A DNA stretch of 35,722 nucleotides from an uncultured Opitutia bacterium (lineage in GTDB: Bacteria; Verrucomicrobiota; Verrucomicrobiia; Opitutales; UBA953), in NCBI GenBank assembly GCA_903925205.1, contig CAIYEN010000232.1, positions 1 through 35,722 of the forward strand, in the 5' to 3' direction. Each line of letters starts with the position of its first letter. The stretch's first letter is position 1. Below, in pieces: positions 16,427 through 26,676 of this stretch. The position numbers were made by a program, and so were the translations under genes. Below the pieces are notes generated by a model. The model worked only from the letters and a program-made list of their open reading frames with translations. It was not told the origin of the DNA and made no database searches.

Positions 16427-19400
16427 ATGCGTCGCCCCCGCAAAGGTTTCTCCCTCGTTTTATCCCTCACCATCATGGCTGGCATGGTGATGTTGGTCAT
16501 CGTCCTCGCCGCTTTCCTGCAGGTCGAAAGCAAGCTGGCGCTCGCGCACAACGGCTACATGCGGGCCCGTTTCAACGCCCTCGTCGCCGCGAAAATCGCC
16601 ATCGGCCAACTGCAGCAACTCGCCGGCCCCGACCAACGCGTGACCATGCGGGCCGACCTCTATGCGGATGACAGCATCGCACCCGGTCCGCTTGACGCGA
16701 CTACCATCGCGAACACGGTCAACCCTTCCGCCCCTGTCGGGCGTAAACTTTCCCACCAAAAACGCTACTGGACCGGCGTCTGGGCCACCGGTGGCGTCAA
16801 TAGCACCAAAGTCCGCGACTGGAACGTCATGGACCCGCACAGTTCGCGACTCTTCCTGGGCTGGCTCACCTCCCCCGGCGTCATCAGCACGACCGACCCC
16901 GAAGCCCCGGACGCCACCAAGCTGCCGAACTACCTCGCGAACCGTTCGTACTTCGATAACTTCGGCAAAGTTCTCAATCCCGCTACCTACGACGGGCAAA
17001 AGCTCATTGATGACTTAGCCAACCCGATTGCCGCCGCACCGGATGGACTCCTCGTCCCGTTAGTCGGGCGCGGCTCCGTGCAGCTGCCCGGCAGCGTTAA
17101 CCGCTTCGGTCTCGAATATTCCGGTCAGATTGACGCCCTCCCTGTCCCCCTTCCGGGTGCGACCACCGCGGGTGGCATTTCTACTGGCATCAACGGACGC
17201 TACGCTTTCTGGGTCGGCGACGAAGGCCTCAAGGCCAAGGCCAACCTCCCCGACGCCTACGCCGTCACCGCGACTGGGGCCAGTTTCTCTTCGGTCACCG
17301 ATTGGGATGCCGGCTTCCGTGCCTCCGCCGCGCAACGCAGCGCCATCGAAGCCATCAAGCCAGCCGATAAGACTGACATCACCGGTGCCACGCTTCTGCC
17401 CACGGCCTTCACTTTCGGCCTCTGGCGCGATGCGGACACCACGACCGCCAGTAAGTGGGACGCCCTGTTGATGCGCACGGTCAAGGACCGCACTGCCCTC
17501 ACGCTCTGGGCAAACAAAGTCGGTAACACCTCCGCCGGCGAGGCGATGATCACCGCGAGTAAAGCTTTGTGGCATGACGTCACCCCGTGGTCGTTCTCGA
17601 CCCTGACCGACACCTATAACGGCGGCATCAAGATGGACCTCTCGACGGCCTTTGAAATCCCCTACGCGGATTACCGGGCGCTCGAAACCTACGCCGGCCA
17701 GAAGAACGCCACGATCACGACCGACCCGAAACTCCGTCGCCCCTCCCTCTTCCATGATGCGGCGGGGCCGACCGACCTCGACTTCAACCGCCCCAACATG
17801 CTCGACTACTTGGGCTCGGCGAGCGACTTGCTGAAATCGGCGCCGCGTTCCCCGGAATGGGCTCCGCGCTTCATGCAAGGCACGCTCGGTTCTGGCTATG
17901 CGACCCTGAAGAACCTGAACGGCGGCGAAACGCCAGAGCGCATGGGCTTTGTCTACGAAATCCCCTTGCGGGGTAATTTCTTCGGCGGGGTCGTCCAACG
18001 CCCCTCCGCGTTCTCCGGCCTCGGCGCCGGGGACGTCGACAACCTCAACAACCGGATCGTGCGCGGCCCGACCTGGGACTTATACCGCAACTATTACCGC
18101 ATGTACAAGCGCGAGCTCGAAACCGCCGGCGCAGCGAATAAGATTCTCGGGCAGAACGCCGTCGCCGACGCCACCACGGTGATGGCTCGGGGCGTCGAAC
18201 CCCTCTCCTACGCTGCTGGCGACCGCGGCACGCCCGTCGCCAAGCAAGGCACTGGCACCTTCTCCGTCAGCCCACCCGGCTTCTACGGCGCGTATCCCGG
18301 CAGCGGCACCTCCAACGACTACCACTACCGCAACAACTACAGCTCGGTTGTCGGTCCGAACTACCGCGCCCAAGGCGGCTACATGAACCCCACGACCTCG
18401 TCGACGGCCGGCATCGGCACACCGACCGGCCGCACCGGTTCAGAGGCCGCCGATTCGAGTTACGATCAGCCACGCCTCGCCACGACGCGCCTCTGGCCGA
18501 CTTCCATGAAGGTCGCGCCCAGCATCATCCGTTTCTCGTTAATGTATTCGGTAGTCTGGAACGACGACATGCTCGGCATCGCCGTCGACCCGCTCATCAC
18601 GGTGCACAACCCCTACGATTGCGCCATCGAGTTCCAAGGCATCGCGATGCTGATGAATGCCTACTCGCTCTCGCACCTCTTCGAATTCTACGCGGGCAAT
18701 CAAATCATCGGGGACGTCTTCCCGGGCACGAGCTTCGAAGAAGGCCGCGAATTCTCCTTCCGCGCCGTGGCTGGATCCAGCAACGGCACCTCGCCGAGCA
18801 GCGTCTTCCGACTCGAGCCGGGCGAAGTCCGCGTGCTGAGTTCGACCAAAGGCCCATTGCGCAAATTTGATACCAACGGCAACAACCAGGTTCCTGGCGA
18901 CTTCGTCTACGAAGAACAAAGCCGCATGTTCTTCCCCATCGACGCGTACGCGGGTCTCCGTAATTCCTCGGGCGCCGCCATCGCCGCCACGAGCAACGCG
19001 ACCCTGCAGGCCGTCCAAACCGCCCTCCCTGGCTGGGATGGCACCATCCCCTCGCTCAACTCGATTATCGCACAGCGCGGGCTCTCGCTCAACGTCCGCG
19101 TCCGTAATGAAGGCGGCGTGGCCCTCGGCGGAAACATGTTCCTGAACAACAGCATCCGCGGCGGCGGCCACGTCGTCGATGGCGGCTACCAAACCTGGAA
19201 CTTCTACCTGCTGAACAAGTACAGCCATGACAACCAGCAACTCAGCTGGGGCCGGCGCTGGTTCGGCACGACCGACGACACGCGCCAAGCCGGCGGCACG
19301 GGGGCCGTCATGGGCGTTGAACTCGTCAACGAACCGCTGCTCCTGAACTTGCGCTGCATGACCACGGGGTGGCCGATGTACGGCAACGCGAACAGCGGCT

Positions 19401-21364
19401 ATACCGTGAACAGTGACCCGGAATTCGGCGCCGCCCAAGGCTTCGGCAGCCAATGGTCGCGCTCGCTCCAGCTGGCGCCCGTCACCATCCTACGGTTTGC
19501 CGGCCAAAACCAAGACGCGTGGGCCAATGCGGGCAGCGCGGTCGACAAGCAGAAGTTCTTCATCTTGGACATCCTCGCCCGCGGGGCCAAAGAAACCTAT
19601 GCGGGCAATAACTGGTATCCGCAGAACAGCAGCTATGTGCCCAGCGGCGACTTCGACCGCATGAAGACCCCCGAAGAGATGCGCTCCGCCCCGATGTCTC
19701 CCTACGTCTTCAGCACGCGGGCCTCGCAGGCGTTCATGTTGGGCTACGATGGCAAGACGCACGCCCCGGCCGGCTGGATTATGAGCCAACGCGCGGTCGA
19801 CCAACTCGGCGTCAACAAGATGTACGACATCGACAACTCCGGCCGCAACCGTGGCTACTGGGGTAAGAGCGTCCTCGTTGGCCAAGGCGGCAACAATAAC
19901 GTCATCCTCTTCCCCATCCCGCGTCGTCCCTTGCTCTCGCTCTCGCAGCTCGGGGATGCGGCGACTGCGCAGACCGACACGGAAGCGGACCTCACCGTCG
20001 GCGCCTCCTTCGCCCACCCGGGCATCAAGAACCTCACCAAGGTCTGCGACTGGCCCGGCACCAAAGGCGGCGAGGAACCCGTTATCGAACACGGCTACGT
20101 CGCCAAGGCGATGGGCTCAAACGTCATCCGCCATAACGCCAACATCCGCACCGACGATGCCTTTGCGGCCAACCTCGCGCTCTGGGACAGTTACTTCTTC
20201 AGCGGACTCAACGCCCAAGTCGCCTCCTACAGCGACGCCGCCTCGACGTGGCCGAGCGGCCCGAACCTACCAACCGACGCCAAGGTCAAGGCCGACCAAG
20301 CCCTCGCGCTCACCGCTAACGGCGTCACGGACCTCACGAAGATCGCTGGCATCAAGGACGCCCTCGACAAGGGGAGCAATCCACTGGCGAACAAACGGGT
20401 GGCTTATGCGCCGACCACCGGCGGCCAGCCGTTCACGTTCCCTCACCCCGGCTACATTCCAACGAACGCGCTCTACGATGGCGGCTTCAACGTGAACTCG
20501 ACCTCCAAGGCGGCGTGGAAGGCAGTCCTTGGCTCGTTGCGCGGACAGAAACTCCCAGACGCGTCGGGCGTCTCCACGGGCACCGCGCTTACCCGGTTTG
20601 CGCGGGCCTTCGGCAATAGCGACGGCGCCACCGCCCCGTGGACGGCCTACCGTGAACTCACGGACACAGAAATCGATACCCTCGCCGCCGCCGTCGTGAA
20701 AGAAGTCCGGAAACGCGGTCCGTTCATGTCGCTCTCCGACTTCATCAATCGGCGCTTGGTGGCCTCGGATAATTTTGGCCTGAAGGGCGCGCTCCAAGCG
20801 GCCATCGACTCGACCAACATCAACGATCAGGCCATCACCAACGCCGGCGGGACGTTCGCCGCGGTGCCCGGCCAGCCACTGTCCGACCCCTACCTCCCGC
20901 TCCCCGCCCAAGACCGCTTCCCCACGCTGCGCTCGCTCAGCAAAGACAGCAGCCAAGGCTCGGCCATCGCTGGTCTGGGCGCCCCGGGCATCGTGACCCA
21001 GAAGGACGTTCTTAATTCCATCGGACCCAACCTCACCGCCCGTTCGGACACCTTTGTGGTCCGCGCCTACGGCGAAGCCCTCGACAACGCCGGCAACCCG
21101 ATCGGCAAAGCTTGGGTGGAAGTGGTTGTCCAACGCACCACGGAATTCGTCGGCCCCGCCTGGGTCGAACCGAACCGTCGGAAACAGAACTACCGTAACA
21201 ACGACGGCACCACGACGTCCGAATACGACACCAAGCCCATTGTGGACCACTTCGAACGTAACCCGCTCGCCACTGGCACCGCCCAGACGGGCAACATCAA
21301 CCGCCTCTTCGGCCGTCGCTTCAAGGCAACGTCGACCCGCTGGCTGAGCGGCAACGAAATCTAA
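16427..21364 (+). CDS. Verru_Chthon cassette protein A-like giant pseudopilin-like protein (A1)
   Basis: The 1645-residue protein begins with a basic leader MRRPRKG followed by FSLVLSLTIMAGMVML, a class III (prepilin-type) signal with a G/F cleavage site and one hydrophobic helix to about residue 32. The Glu5 of true pilins is replaced by Leu, as tolerated in GspK and PilX types. A long beta-rich exported region follows, with NPYD and LEPGEVRVL motifs and FNVNSTSKAAW. Near the C-terminus are GPFMSLSDFINRRL (about 1430) and a GspK-like block, LTARSDTFVVRAYGEA (about 1535), with WVEVVVQR. The last residues (RRFKATSTRWL) recur in A2. I recognise the family as TIGR02600-like; its function is unestablished. 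S1 follows after 4 nt. Confidence 0.85.
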   Translation: MRRPRKGFSLVLSLTIMAGMVMLVIVLAAFLQVESKLALAHNGYMRARFNALVAAKIAIGQLQQLAGPDQRVTMRADLYADDSIAPGPLDATTIANTVNPSAPVGRKLSHQKRYWTGVWATGGVNSTKVRDWNVMDPHSSRLFLGWLTSPGVISTTDPEAPDATKLPNYLANRSYFDNFGKVLNPATYDGQKLIDDLANPIAAAPDGLLVPLVGRGSVQLPGSVNRFGLEYSGQIDALPVPLPGATTAGGISTGINGRYAFWVGDEGLKAKANLPDAYAVTATGASFSSVTDWDAGFRASAAQRSAIEAIKPADKTDITGATLLPTAFTFGLWRDADTTTASKWDALLMRTVKDRTALTLWANKVGNTSAGEAMITASKALWHDVTPWSFSTLTDTYNGGIKMDLSTAFEIPYADYRALETYAGQKNATITTDPKLRRPSLFHDAAGPTDLDFNRPNMLDYLGSASDLLKSAPRSPEWAPRFMQGTLGSGYATLKNLNGGETPERMGFVYEIPLRGNFFGGVVQRPSAFSGLGAGDVDNLNNRIVRGPTWDLYRNYYRMYKRELETAGAANKILGQNAVADATTVMARGVEPLSYAAGDRGTPVAKQGTGTFSVSPPGFYGAYPGSGTSNDYHYRNNYSSVVGPNYRAQGGYMNPTTSSTAGIGTPTGRTGSEAADSSYDQPRLATTRLWPTSMKVAPSIIRFSLMYSVVWNDDMLGIAVDPLITVHNPYDCAIEFQGIAMLMNAYSLSHLFEFYAGNQIIGDVFPGTSFEEGREFSFRAVAGSSNGTSPSSVFRLEPGEVRVLSSTKGPLRKFDTNGNNQVPGDFVYEEQSRMFFPIDAYAGLRNSSGAAIAATSNATLQAVQTALPGWDGTIPSLNSIIAQRGLSLNVRVRNEGGVALGGNMFLNNSIRGGGHVVDGGYQTWNFYLLNKYSHDNQQLSWGRRWFGTTDDTRQAGGTGAVMGVELVNEPLLLNLRCMTTGWPMYGNANSGYTVNSDPEFGAAQGFGSQWSRSLQLAPVTILRFAGQNQDAWANAGSAVDKQKFFILDILARGAKETYAGNNWYPQNSSYVPSGDFDRMKTPEEMRSAPMSPYVFSTRASQAFMLGYDGKTHAPAGWIMSQRAVDQLGVNKMYDIDNSGRNRGYWGKSVLVGQGGNNNVILFPIPRRPLLSLSQLGDAATAQTDTEADLTVGASFAHPGIKNLTKVCDWPGTKGGEEPVIEHGYVAKAMGSNVIRHNANIRTDDAFAANLALWDSYFFSGLNAQVASYSDAASTWPSGPNLPTDAKVKADQALALTANGVTDLTKIAGIKDALDKGSNPLANKRVAYAPTTGGQPFTFPHPGYIPTNALYDGGFNVNSTSKAAWKAVLGSLRGQKLPDASGVSTGTALTRFARAFGNSDGATAPWTAYRELTDTEIDTLAAAVVKEVRKRGPFMSLSDFINRRLVASDNFGLKGALQAAIDSTNINDQAITNAGGTFAAVPGQPLSDPYLPLPAQDRFPTLRSLSKDSSQGSAIAGLGAPGIVTQKDVLNSIGPNLTARSDTFVVRAYGEALDNAGNPIGKAWVEVVVQRTTEFVGPAWVEPNRRKQNYRNNDGTTTSEYDTKPIVDHFERNPLATGTAQTGNINRLFGRRFKATSTRWLSGNEI

Positions 21365-21368
21365 TTCC

Positions 21369-22178
21369 ATGTCCTGGCTCCGTTTTTGCTTCGCCCTGCT
21401 TTGCCTGGGCGCCCTCCCCTTGCCTGCGGCCGACGCGCCGAAGGTGGAATCACGCCACTGCGCCCTCCGCTTTGCTTGGTGGAATTTCCCGCGCAAGGTG
21501 CCGGAACTCGCCCTGCAGATGGGCCGCGAACGCATCCCCGTCTCGCCGAACCCGATGTCACTGAGCAACCCCATCGACTACAAAGGCGACGTGAACGCGG
21601 TGCTGCTCAAGAAGGTCACCACGGGAGAGACGGAGAAGGACGGTAAGCCCAAGTTCGGCTGGGTGCCTTATGCGACCATCGCCTTAAGTCCCACGGACAC
21701 GGACATGGGCGTCTTGCTGATCCCCAATGAGGCGGACGATACTTGCATCACTCGGACGTTCGACTTTGGCCTGGAAGCATTCCCTTACGGAACGCTCAAA
21801 CTCGTGAACTTTTCGCGCGCGCGGATTGCCTGCAACTTAGACGGGGCCGTGTTCATGACGGAACCTGGCCAGACCGCCCAATGCCCGAAAAAGTTTGAGG
21901 AGCGTACCATCGCCTCCATTGCGGTCGCCGCCCTCGAAGCCGACGGCCAACAACGCGTGCTCTACTCAACCAAGGTCATTCTTAATAAAACGTTCCGCAC
22001 CCTGTTCTTCATCATCGAAAAGAACGGGGCTTCCGAGGATGAGCGCTACCAGAGCCAGTGCATCTTGGACGTGAACCCTTATCCGAACGGCGTGCCCCCG
22101 CCACCCGTCGCTCCCGCGAACAACGGCAAGGGCACCGGGAAAGCTGAAGCGAAGACCCCAGGCAAGGCGGCGAAATAG
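21369..22178 (+). CDS. Secreted partner protein S1, unknown family
   Basis: I do not recognise a named family. The 269-residue protein has a Sec signal peptide (about 1-22, ending near LPAA). It shares blocks with the two small proteins at 26677 and 27495: C-A-L-R-F-A-W-W near residue 31, a central PYATIALSPTDTDMGVLLIP, DDTC..RTFDF, FPYGTLKLVNFS, and a C-terminal strand region before a Pro/Lys/Ala-rich tail. Conserved cysteines in the first and third blocks could form a disulfide. It starts 4 nt after A1, is followed by a terminator, and is probably translated together with A1. A periplasmic or surface partner or chaperone for A1 is only inference. Confidence 0.8.
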   Translation: MSWLRFCFALLCLGALPLPAADAPKVESRHCALRFAWWNFPRKVPELALQMGRERIPVSPNPMSLSNPIDYKGDVNAVLLKKVTTGETEKDGKPKFGWVPYATIALSPTDTDMGVLLIPNEADDTCITRTFDFGLEAFPYGTLKLVNFSRARIACNLDGAVFMTEPGQTAQCPKKFEERTIASIAVAALEADGQQRVLYSTKVILNKTFRTLFFIIEKNGASEDERYQSQCILDVNPYPNGVPPPPVAPANNGKGTGKAEAKTPGKAAK

Positions 22179-22197
22179 TACAAACACAGTGCTATAT

Positions 22198-22235
22198 GAC
22201 GGCCTTCACGCATTAGCCTGAAGACCGTCTTTATT
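22198..22235 (+). terminator. Intrinsic terminator after the A1-S1 module
   Basis: GACGGCCTTCA and TGAAGACCGTC pair over 11 positions with one C/A mismatch around a 10-nt loop. They are followed by TTTATT. It lies 20 nt after the S1 stop and before the A2 start, separating the two modules into distinct transcripts. A weak TTGTAT (22241) and TAATTT (22263) pair with 16-bp spacing could be the A2 promoter. Confidence 0.75.
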
Positions 22236-22274
22236 ACCGATTGTATCAATTGGGTGACTGGCTAATTTCACCCC

Positions 22275-25200
22275 ATGCCCCCCACGCACAAGCGAGGATT
22301 TTCGCTCGTCCTATCTCTTACCATCATGGCTGGGATGGTGATGCTGGTGATTGTGCTCGCCGCCTTCCTGCAAGTCGAGGGACGCCTCGCCACCACGCAT
22401 TCGGCTTACCTGCGCGCCCGCATGAACGCTGCCGTCGCCGGCCGCCTCGCGGTCGCCCAACTGCAAACCCTGGCGGGGCACGATCAGCGCGTGACCGCCC
22501 GCATGGACTTGCTCGACGGCACGAAGCAAGGGACCTCCCTCAACACCTATCTGCAAAGCAAGGCCGCCCTCACGGTGGCTGAAGATAAACGGACCTGGAC
22601 CGGCGTCTGGTGTACCGGCGGCGCTGACCAATCGAAGATCCGCGACTGGCTGGTCACCGACCCGGATAAGCGCCTCTTCCTCGGCTACCTCGTCTCCGCC
22701 GACCCGAGCACTGGCCAGGCCGTGGCGAACATGGTGCCGAACCGCCAGCTAAAGATTGGTGAAGCACTCTCGATGGACCAGTTGCTGAAGAGCGCCGCGA
22801 CGGCTGCGAGCACTTCGGTCCGCACCGTTCCTTTGCTCGCTTACGGCACCATTGCCCGCGACGCTAAAACCGATACCCGCGTCAAGATTCCGCCACTCCC
22901 CCTGCCCGGCGTCGGTACCAACGACGCCCCGCTTGGCAACTATGCTTGGTGGACCGGGGACGAAAGCATCAAGGCAAAGGTCAATCTTTCCGAAGCCTAC
23001 ACAACATCGCCGAACGTCTGGGACAAGGGCTTCCTCTACAGTGCCGCCCGGCGCACGGGCCAGGAAACGCTCGGCGGCAGCACTTCCCTGGCGTGGCCTA
23101 ACTTCAAGCTCTGGGCCGACGCCGACATCGCGTCAATCGGCGGCTCCAAACTTTCCTACGTCTCTTCCGGGGGCGACCTCGGCGCTTGGGCGGCCGGCAT
23201 CACCGCCAATGCGGCCAACGGCACGCTCGCAGCCGACACCGTCGCCAAGTACTACAACGACATCACGCTCCGCTCCTATGGCGTGCTCTCGGACACCTAT
23301 AACGGCGGGCTCCGCACGGACCTTTCCATCGCCTTCGAGTTGCCGCACGAAGACTTCAAACTACTGGGCGAATTCCATGACAGCCCAGGCTCTCCAGGCG
23401 ACCGTAACGTGATTAACCTCGCGGGTAATTTCGGATTCTCCGCCGCCAACACGCCGTCGTTTGCCGAATGGGGCGACACGAGCAATAAGCTCGGCTTCGT
23501 CTTCGAGGCTCCGATTCCGAACAACACGAGCGGCCCGTCGGCCGTCCCACCAGCGATGGGCACGAACCAAGCCCTCATCGACCAAGGCCCGCGCTCGGTG
23601 CCCTCTTCCGGAACCTATGCGAATGGCTCCAAGGATTACAGTGGCGACGACTGGACCGTCCGAGGTCCAACGTGGCTACTGATGCGTAACTTCTATCGCC
23701 TGTATAAGCGTGAGCTCGAAACGACCGGCGCGCGTGGCCAGCCGGCCAGTGCCGCCGATGCCTGGTTTGCCCGCACGGCCGAACCGTTCACTTATAGCTC
23801 AGGCGTGACGGGTTGGAGCTGCGTGGGCGATCCCGCGGGCCCCACCTACCTGGGCGAGAAGTACAACGCCGGCATCCTCCACCGCAAAGCACGCATGCTC
23901 AATTACGGCGGCGGCAATTGGGTCCGCACCACCTACCAGCCGCATCAATTCTCGAAGGTCTCTTGGTCGACCGCAGGCGGGCAGTTCCCGCAACCCACGG
24001 CGATGAAGCTCGCGCCCACCATCCTGCGCCACACCCAGCGCTGGGGCGTGATCTATAATCAGGACACCCTCGGCGTGACCTTCGACCCAATCATCACGTT
24101 ACATAACCCTTACAATGTCGCGCTCGAGTTCACAGGCTTTGGGGCGTACTTCAATAAATACTACCCCTTGGCGCTGACCTTCTCGCGCGTCAACACGAGC
24201 ACGGGCGTCGAAGAGCCGCTCAACCTCAGCGGTGTAAACACGAACGGGCTCTCCTTCACCAACGGCGTCTTCTACCCGCAGACCAACGGCTTCAACCGCT
24301 CGTTCGCCATCCGCTGGGTTGCCAACGAGGGGGGCGTGCTGCGCATGAACCCGGGCGAAGTAGTCGTCATCGGCTGCGAAGGCTCCACCAACACCGGCCT
24401 CTCCAACAACGGCGCCTCCATCATCAAATCGGGGCGCAGCTACGACCCGGATAAGGCCCGCCACTTCTACCGCATCCTCGGCGACGGCGGCAGCGTCTCG
24501 ACGGCCACCAACGGACTGCCCATCATCAGCCGAATGTATGCCGCGTGGGTGCCGACGTCGGGCTCAAACGCAAACGGTAATGACTCCTCCGGCGGCTACT
24601 GGGACGGCCTCTTCATCCAGTACAACCTCATGCATTATAAGCGGGACAATGGGTCGACGACCTACCCGCTCGCCAAAATCTGGGGCGGCGAGAACTACGC
24701 CGAGTGCGACGGCTCCGACGAAGGGCTTATTAATCGGACGGGTTTCTTCACCTGCTTCTACCCCGACGCCGTCACCGCCCGCAAGGTGCTCGCCCAAAAG
24801 ACGATCACCCGCACGGGAGAATCCTCCTCCGCCGCCTTCATCGAACGCACGTTCGTCGGCGTCATGGACCTACGCTGGCGCTCGCCCGCGGATGCGCGGA
24901 CCGTCGATAACCTCGCCCTCGGCGACGCGCGCGGCGTCGGTGCGGGCACGGGCTCACCGCTCGTCGCCGACATGCGCTACGATGCCACGGACCCGCGCGA
25001 CTGGGATGCCGACTCGCTGCAGTCGCCGCCGATGATCCTAAGTTTCTACCAAGACCCGGGCTCCTTCACGCCAGTCGACATGACGTCGAACAATAAAGGC
25101 TACTACGGCAACAGCTACAAATTGAACGAAGGCCGCACCGAAACGGTACTCTTCGAGGTTCCCCAGCGCCCGATGCTTTCCCTGACCGGGCTCGGCCATG

Positions 25201-26672
25201 TGCAGTTCGGCACCTTTGCGACGCAACCCGCCTACACCGTCGGCAATAGCTTCCCGCACATTGGCCTGCCGAACACGACCATGACGCTCTTCTGGCCGAA
25301 TTCGTGCGTCAGTCCCATGGCCCGCGTCGACAACGGCACGGCGGACTTCGGCACGGATAATGGCAACACGTCGACCATCCGAACGGACAGCGCCTTCCTC
25401 GCCAACTTGGCGCTCTGGGATCGCTACTTCTTCTCTGGCGCCAACGCCGCCATGCCCAACATCGCGCGCAATACCTTCTCAGGCGGCGTCTCCACGCGCA
25501 ATCCCGCCGCCGCCGTGGTGACGGCCGGCAACCAGAAGCCGAGCCTAGCCGACGTCTGGGACGAACTCGCCCTCGGGAATAAGCCGCTGGCCAACAAACG
25601 CCTGACCTGGGGCCGCTTCAGCGATGGGCGCAGCGACACCGAACTGAAGAACGATTTCTACCGCAAGCCGACCTCCACGCCGCGCCCCGCTGGTGAAGTC
25701 CCCGCCCGCCCTGAGCGCGTCGCAAAACAGTTCCTGTACGAAGGTGCCTTCAACGTAAACTCGACCTCCAAGGAAGCGTGGCGCCTGATGCTCACGTCAC
25801 TCCGGAGCGTTGACACACCCAATTCCTCCGTCTTCAGCCGCTTCGGCATCCCACCCAACACCACGGACACGCAAGGCGCGGGCTCCTATTGGGGTTTAAA
25901 ATTCCATAGCCTGACCGACGCCGAAATCGATAAGCTCGCCGATAACATCGTGATCGAGGTCCGCCGCCGCGGGCCGTTCATGAGCATCGCCGACTTTGTC
26001 AACCGCCGCCTCACCAACCAAGCCACGGGCCTCAAGGGCCCCCTCCAGGCGGCCATTGACGCCTCTGGCCTGAATGATTACGCCGTGGCTTCAGGCAAGA
26101 TGAAGGAAGGCTTCGCCACGAAAGTCACGACCGACGGCGGACGTTTCCCACAGGCGAAGGCCTTTGACCCAGCGGCTTATTCCATGTCGTCCAACGCCCA
26201 AGGCACGGGCGCCTTCCCCTCGCAAGCTGGCTCCCACTCGCACCTCCTCCAGATGCAAGTCCTCAACGCCATCGGCCCTTCCCTGACCGTCCGCGGCGAC
26301 ACGTTTGTCGTCCGAGCGTACGGCGAAAGCCTCAGCGCCAATGGCGAAGTCGCAGGCAAAGCTTGGGTCGAACTCACCGTCCAGCGCATGCCCGAATTAC
26401 TAATCGCGGACGACAAGGAGCCCACCGTGGCCATCGGCGCCCTCCCTGTCGGCAGCAGCATCACGGTGCCAGCGGGCGGCAGCTCCGCCGGCGATAACTT
26501 CGGCGGTGGCGGTGGCTTCGGCGGCTACCGCGCCCCTTCCATCACCAACTACGCGACCTCGCCCATCATGGAACGCTGGGTGCGCAATAAGGATGCCAGC
26601 CGTATCAATAACTTGCTCGGTCGCCGGTTTAAGATCACTTCCGTCCGCTGGCTCCGCGATTCCGACATCTGA
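22275..26672 (+). CDS. Verru_Chthon cassette protein A-like giant pseudopilin-like protein (A2)
   Basis: This 1465-residue paralogue of A1 has the leader MPPTHKRG and then the same prepilin-like helix; 28 consecutive residues are identical to A1. The helix runs into a conserved stalk with an LAGHDQRVTAR segment. Shared later blocks are NPYNVALEF, MNPGEVVVIG, ALWDRYFFSG, NKPLANKR and FNVNSTSKEAW (about 1160). GPFMSIADFVNRRL follows near 1231, the GspK-like LTVRGDTFVVRAYGES near 1333, and the terminal RRFKITSVRWL. A Gly-rich insertion (DNFGGGGGFGGYR) sits near residue 1410 and is absent from A1. The middle regions diverge strongly, which suggests distinct binding surfaces. S2 begins 4 nt after the stop, the same spacing as A1-S1. 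Confidence 0.85.
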   Translation: MPPTHKRGFSLVLSLTIMAGMVMLVIVLAAFLQVEGRLATTHSAYLRARMNAAVAGRLAVAQLQTLAGHDQRVTARMDLLDGTKQGTSLNTYLQSKAALTVAEDKRTWTGVWCTGGADQSKIRDWLVTDPDKRLFLGYLVSADPSTGQAVANMVPNRQLKIGEALSMDQLLKSAATAASTSVRTVPLLAYGTIARDAKTDTRVKIPPLPLPGVGTNDAPLGNYAWWTGDESIKAKVNLSEAYTTSPNVWDKGFLYSAARRTGQETLGGSTSLAWPNFKLWADADIASIGGSKLSYVSSGGDLGAWAAGITANAANGTLAADTVAKYYNDITLRSYGVLSDTYNGGLRTDLSIAFELPHEDFKLLGEFHDSPGSPGDRNVINLAGNFGFSAANTPSFAEWGDTSNKLGFVFEAPIPNNTSGPSAVPPAMGTNQALIDQGPRSVPSSGTYANGSKDYSGDDWTVRGPTWLLMRNFYRLYKRELETTGARGQPASAADAWFARTAEPFTYSSGVTGWSCVGDPAGPTYLGEKYNAGILHRKARMLNYGGGNWVRTTYQPHQFSKVSWSTAGGQFPQPTAMKLAPTILRHTQRWGVIYNQDTLGVTFDPIITLHNPYNVALEFTGFGAYFNKYYPLALTFSRVNTSTGVEEPLNLSGVNTNGLSFTNGVFYPQTNGFNRSFAIRWVANEGGVLRMNPGEVVVIGCEGSTNTGLSNNGASIIKSGRSYDPDKARHFYRILGDGGSVSTATNGLPIISRMYAAWVPTSGSNANGNDSSGGYWDGLFIQYNLMHYKRDNGSTTYPLAKIWGGENYAECDGSDEGLINRTGFFTCFYPDAVTARKVLAQKTITRTGESSSAAFIERTFVGVMDLRWRSPADARTVDNLALGDARGVGAGTGSPLVADMRYDATDPRDWDADSLQSPPMILSFYQDPGSFTPVDMTSNNKGYYGNSYKLNEGRTETVLFEVPQRPMLSLTGLGHVQFGTFATQPAYTVGNSFPHIGLPNTTMTLFWPNSCVSPMARVDNGTADFGTDNGNTSTIRTDSAFLANLALWDRYFFSGANAAMPNIARNTFSGGVSTRNPAAAVVTAGNQKPSLADVWDELALGNKPLANKRLTWGRFSDGRSDTELKNDFYRKPTSTPRPAGEVPARPERVAKQFLYEGAFNVNSTSKEAWRLMLTSLRSVDTPNSSVFSRFGIPPNTTDTQGAGSYWGLKFHSLTDAEIDKLADNIVIEVRRRGPFMSIADFVNRRLTNQATGLKGPLQAAIDASGLNDYAVASGKMKEGFATKVTTDGGRFPQAKAFDPAAYSMSSNAQGTGAFPSQAGSHSHLLQMQVLNAIGPSLTVRGDTFVVRAYGESLSANGEVAGKAWVELTVQRMPELLIADDKEPTVAIGALPVGSSITVPAGGSSAGDNFGGGGGFGGYRAPSITNYATSPIMERWVRNKDASRINNLLGRRFKITSVRWLRDSDI

Positions 26673-26676
26673 TCGT

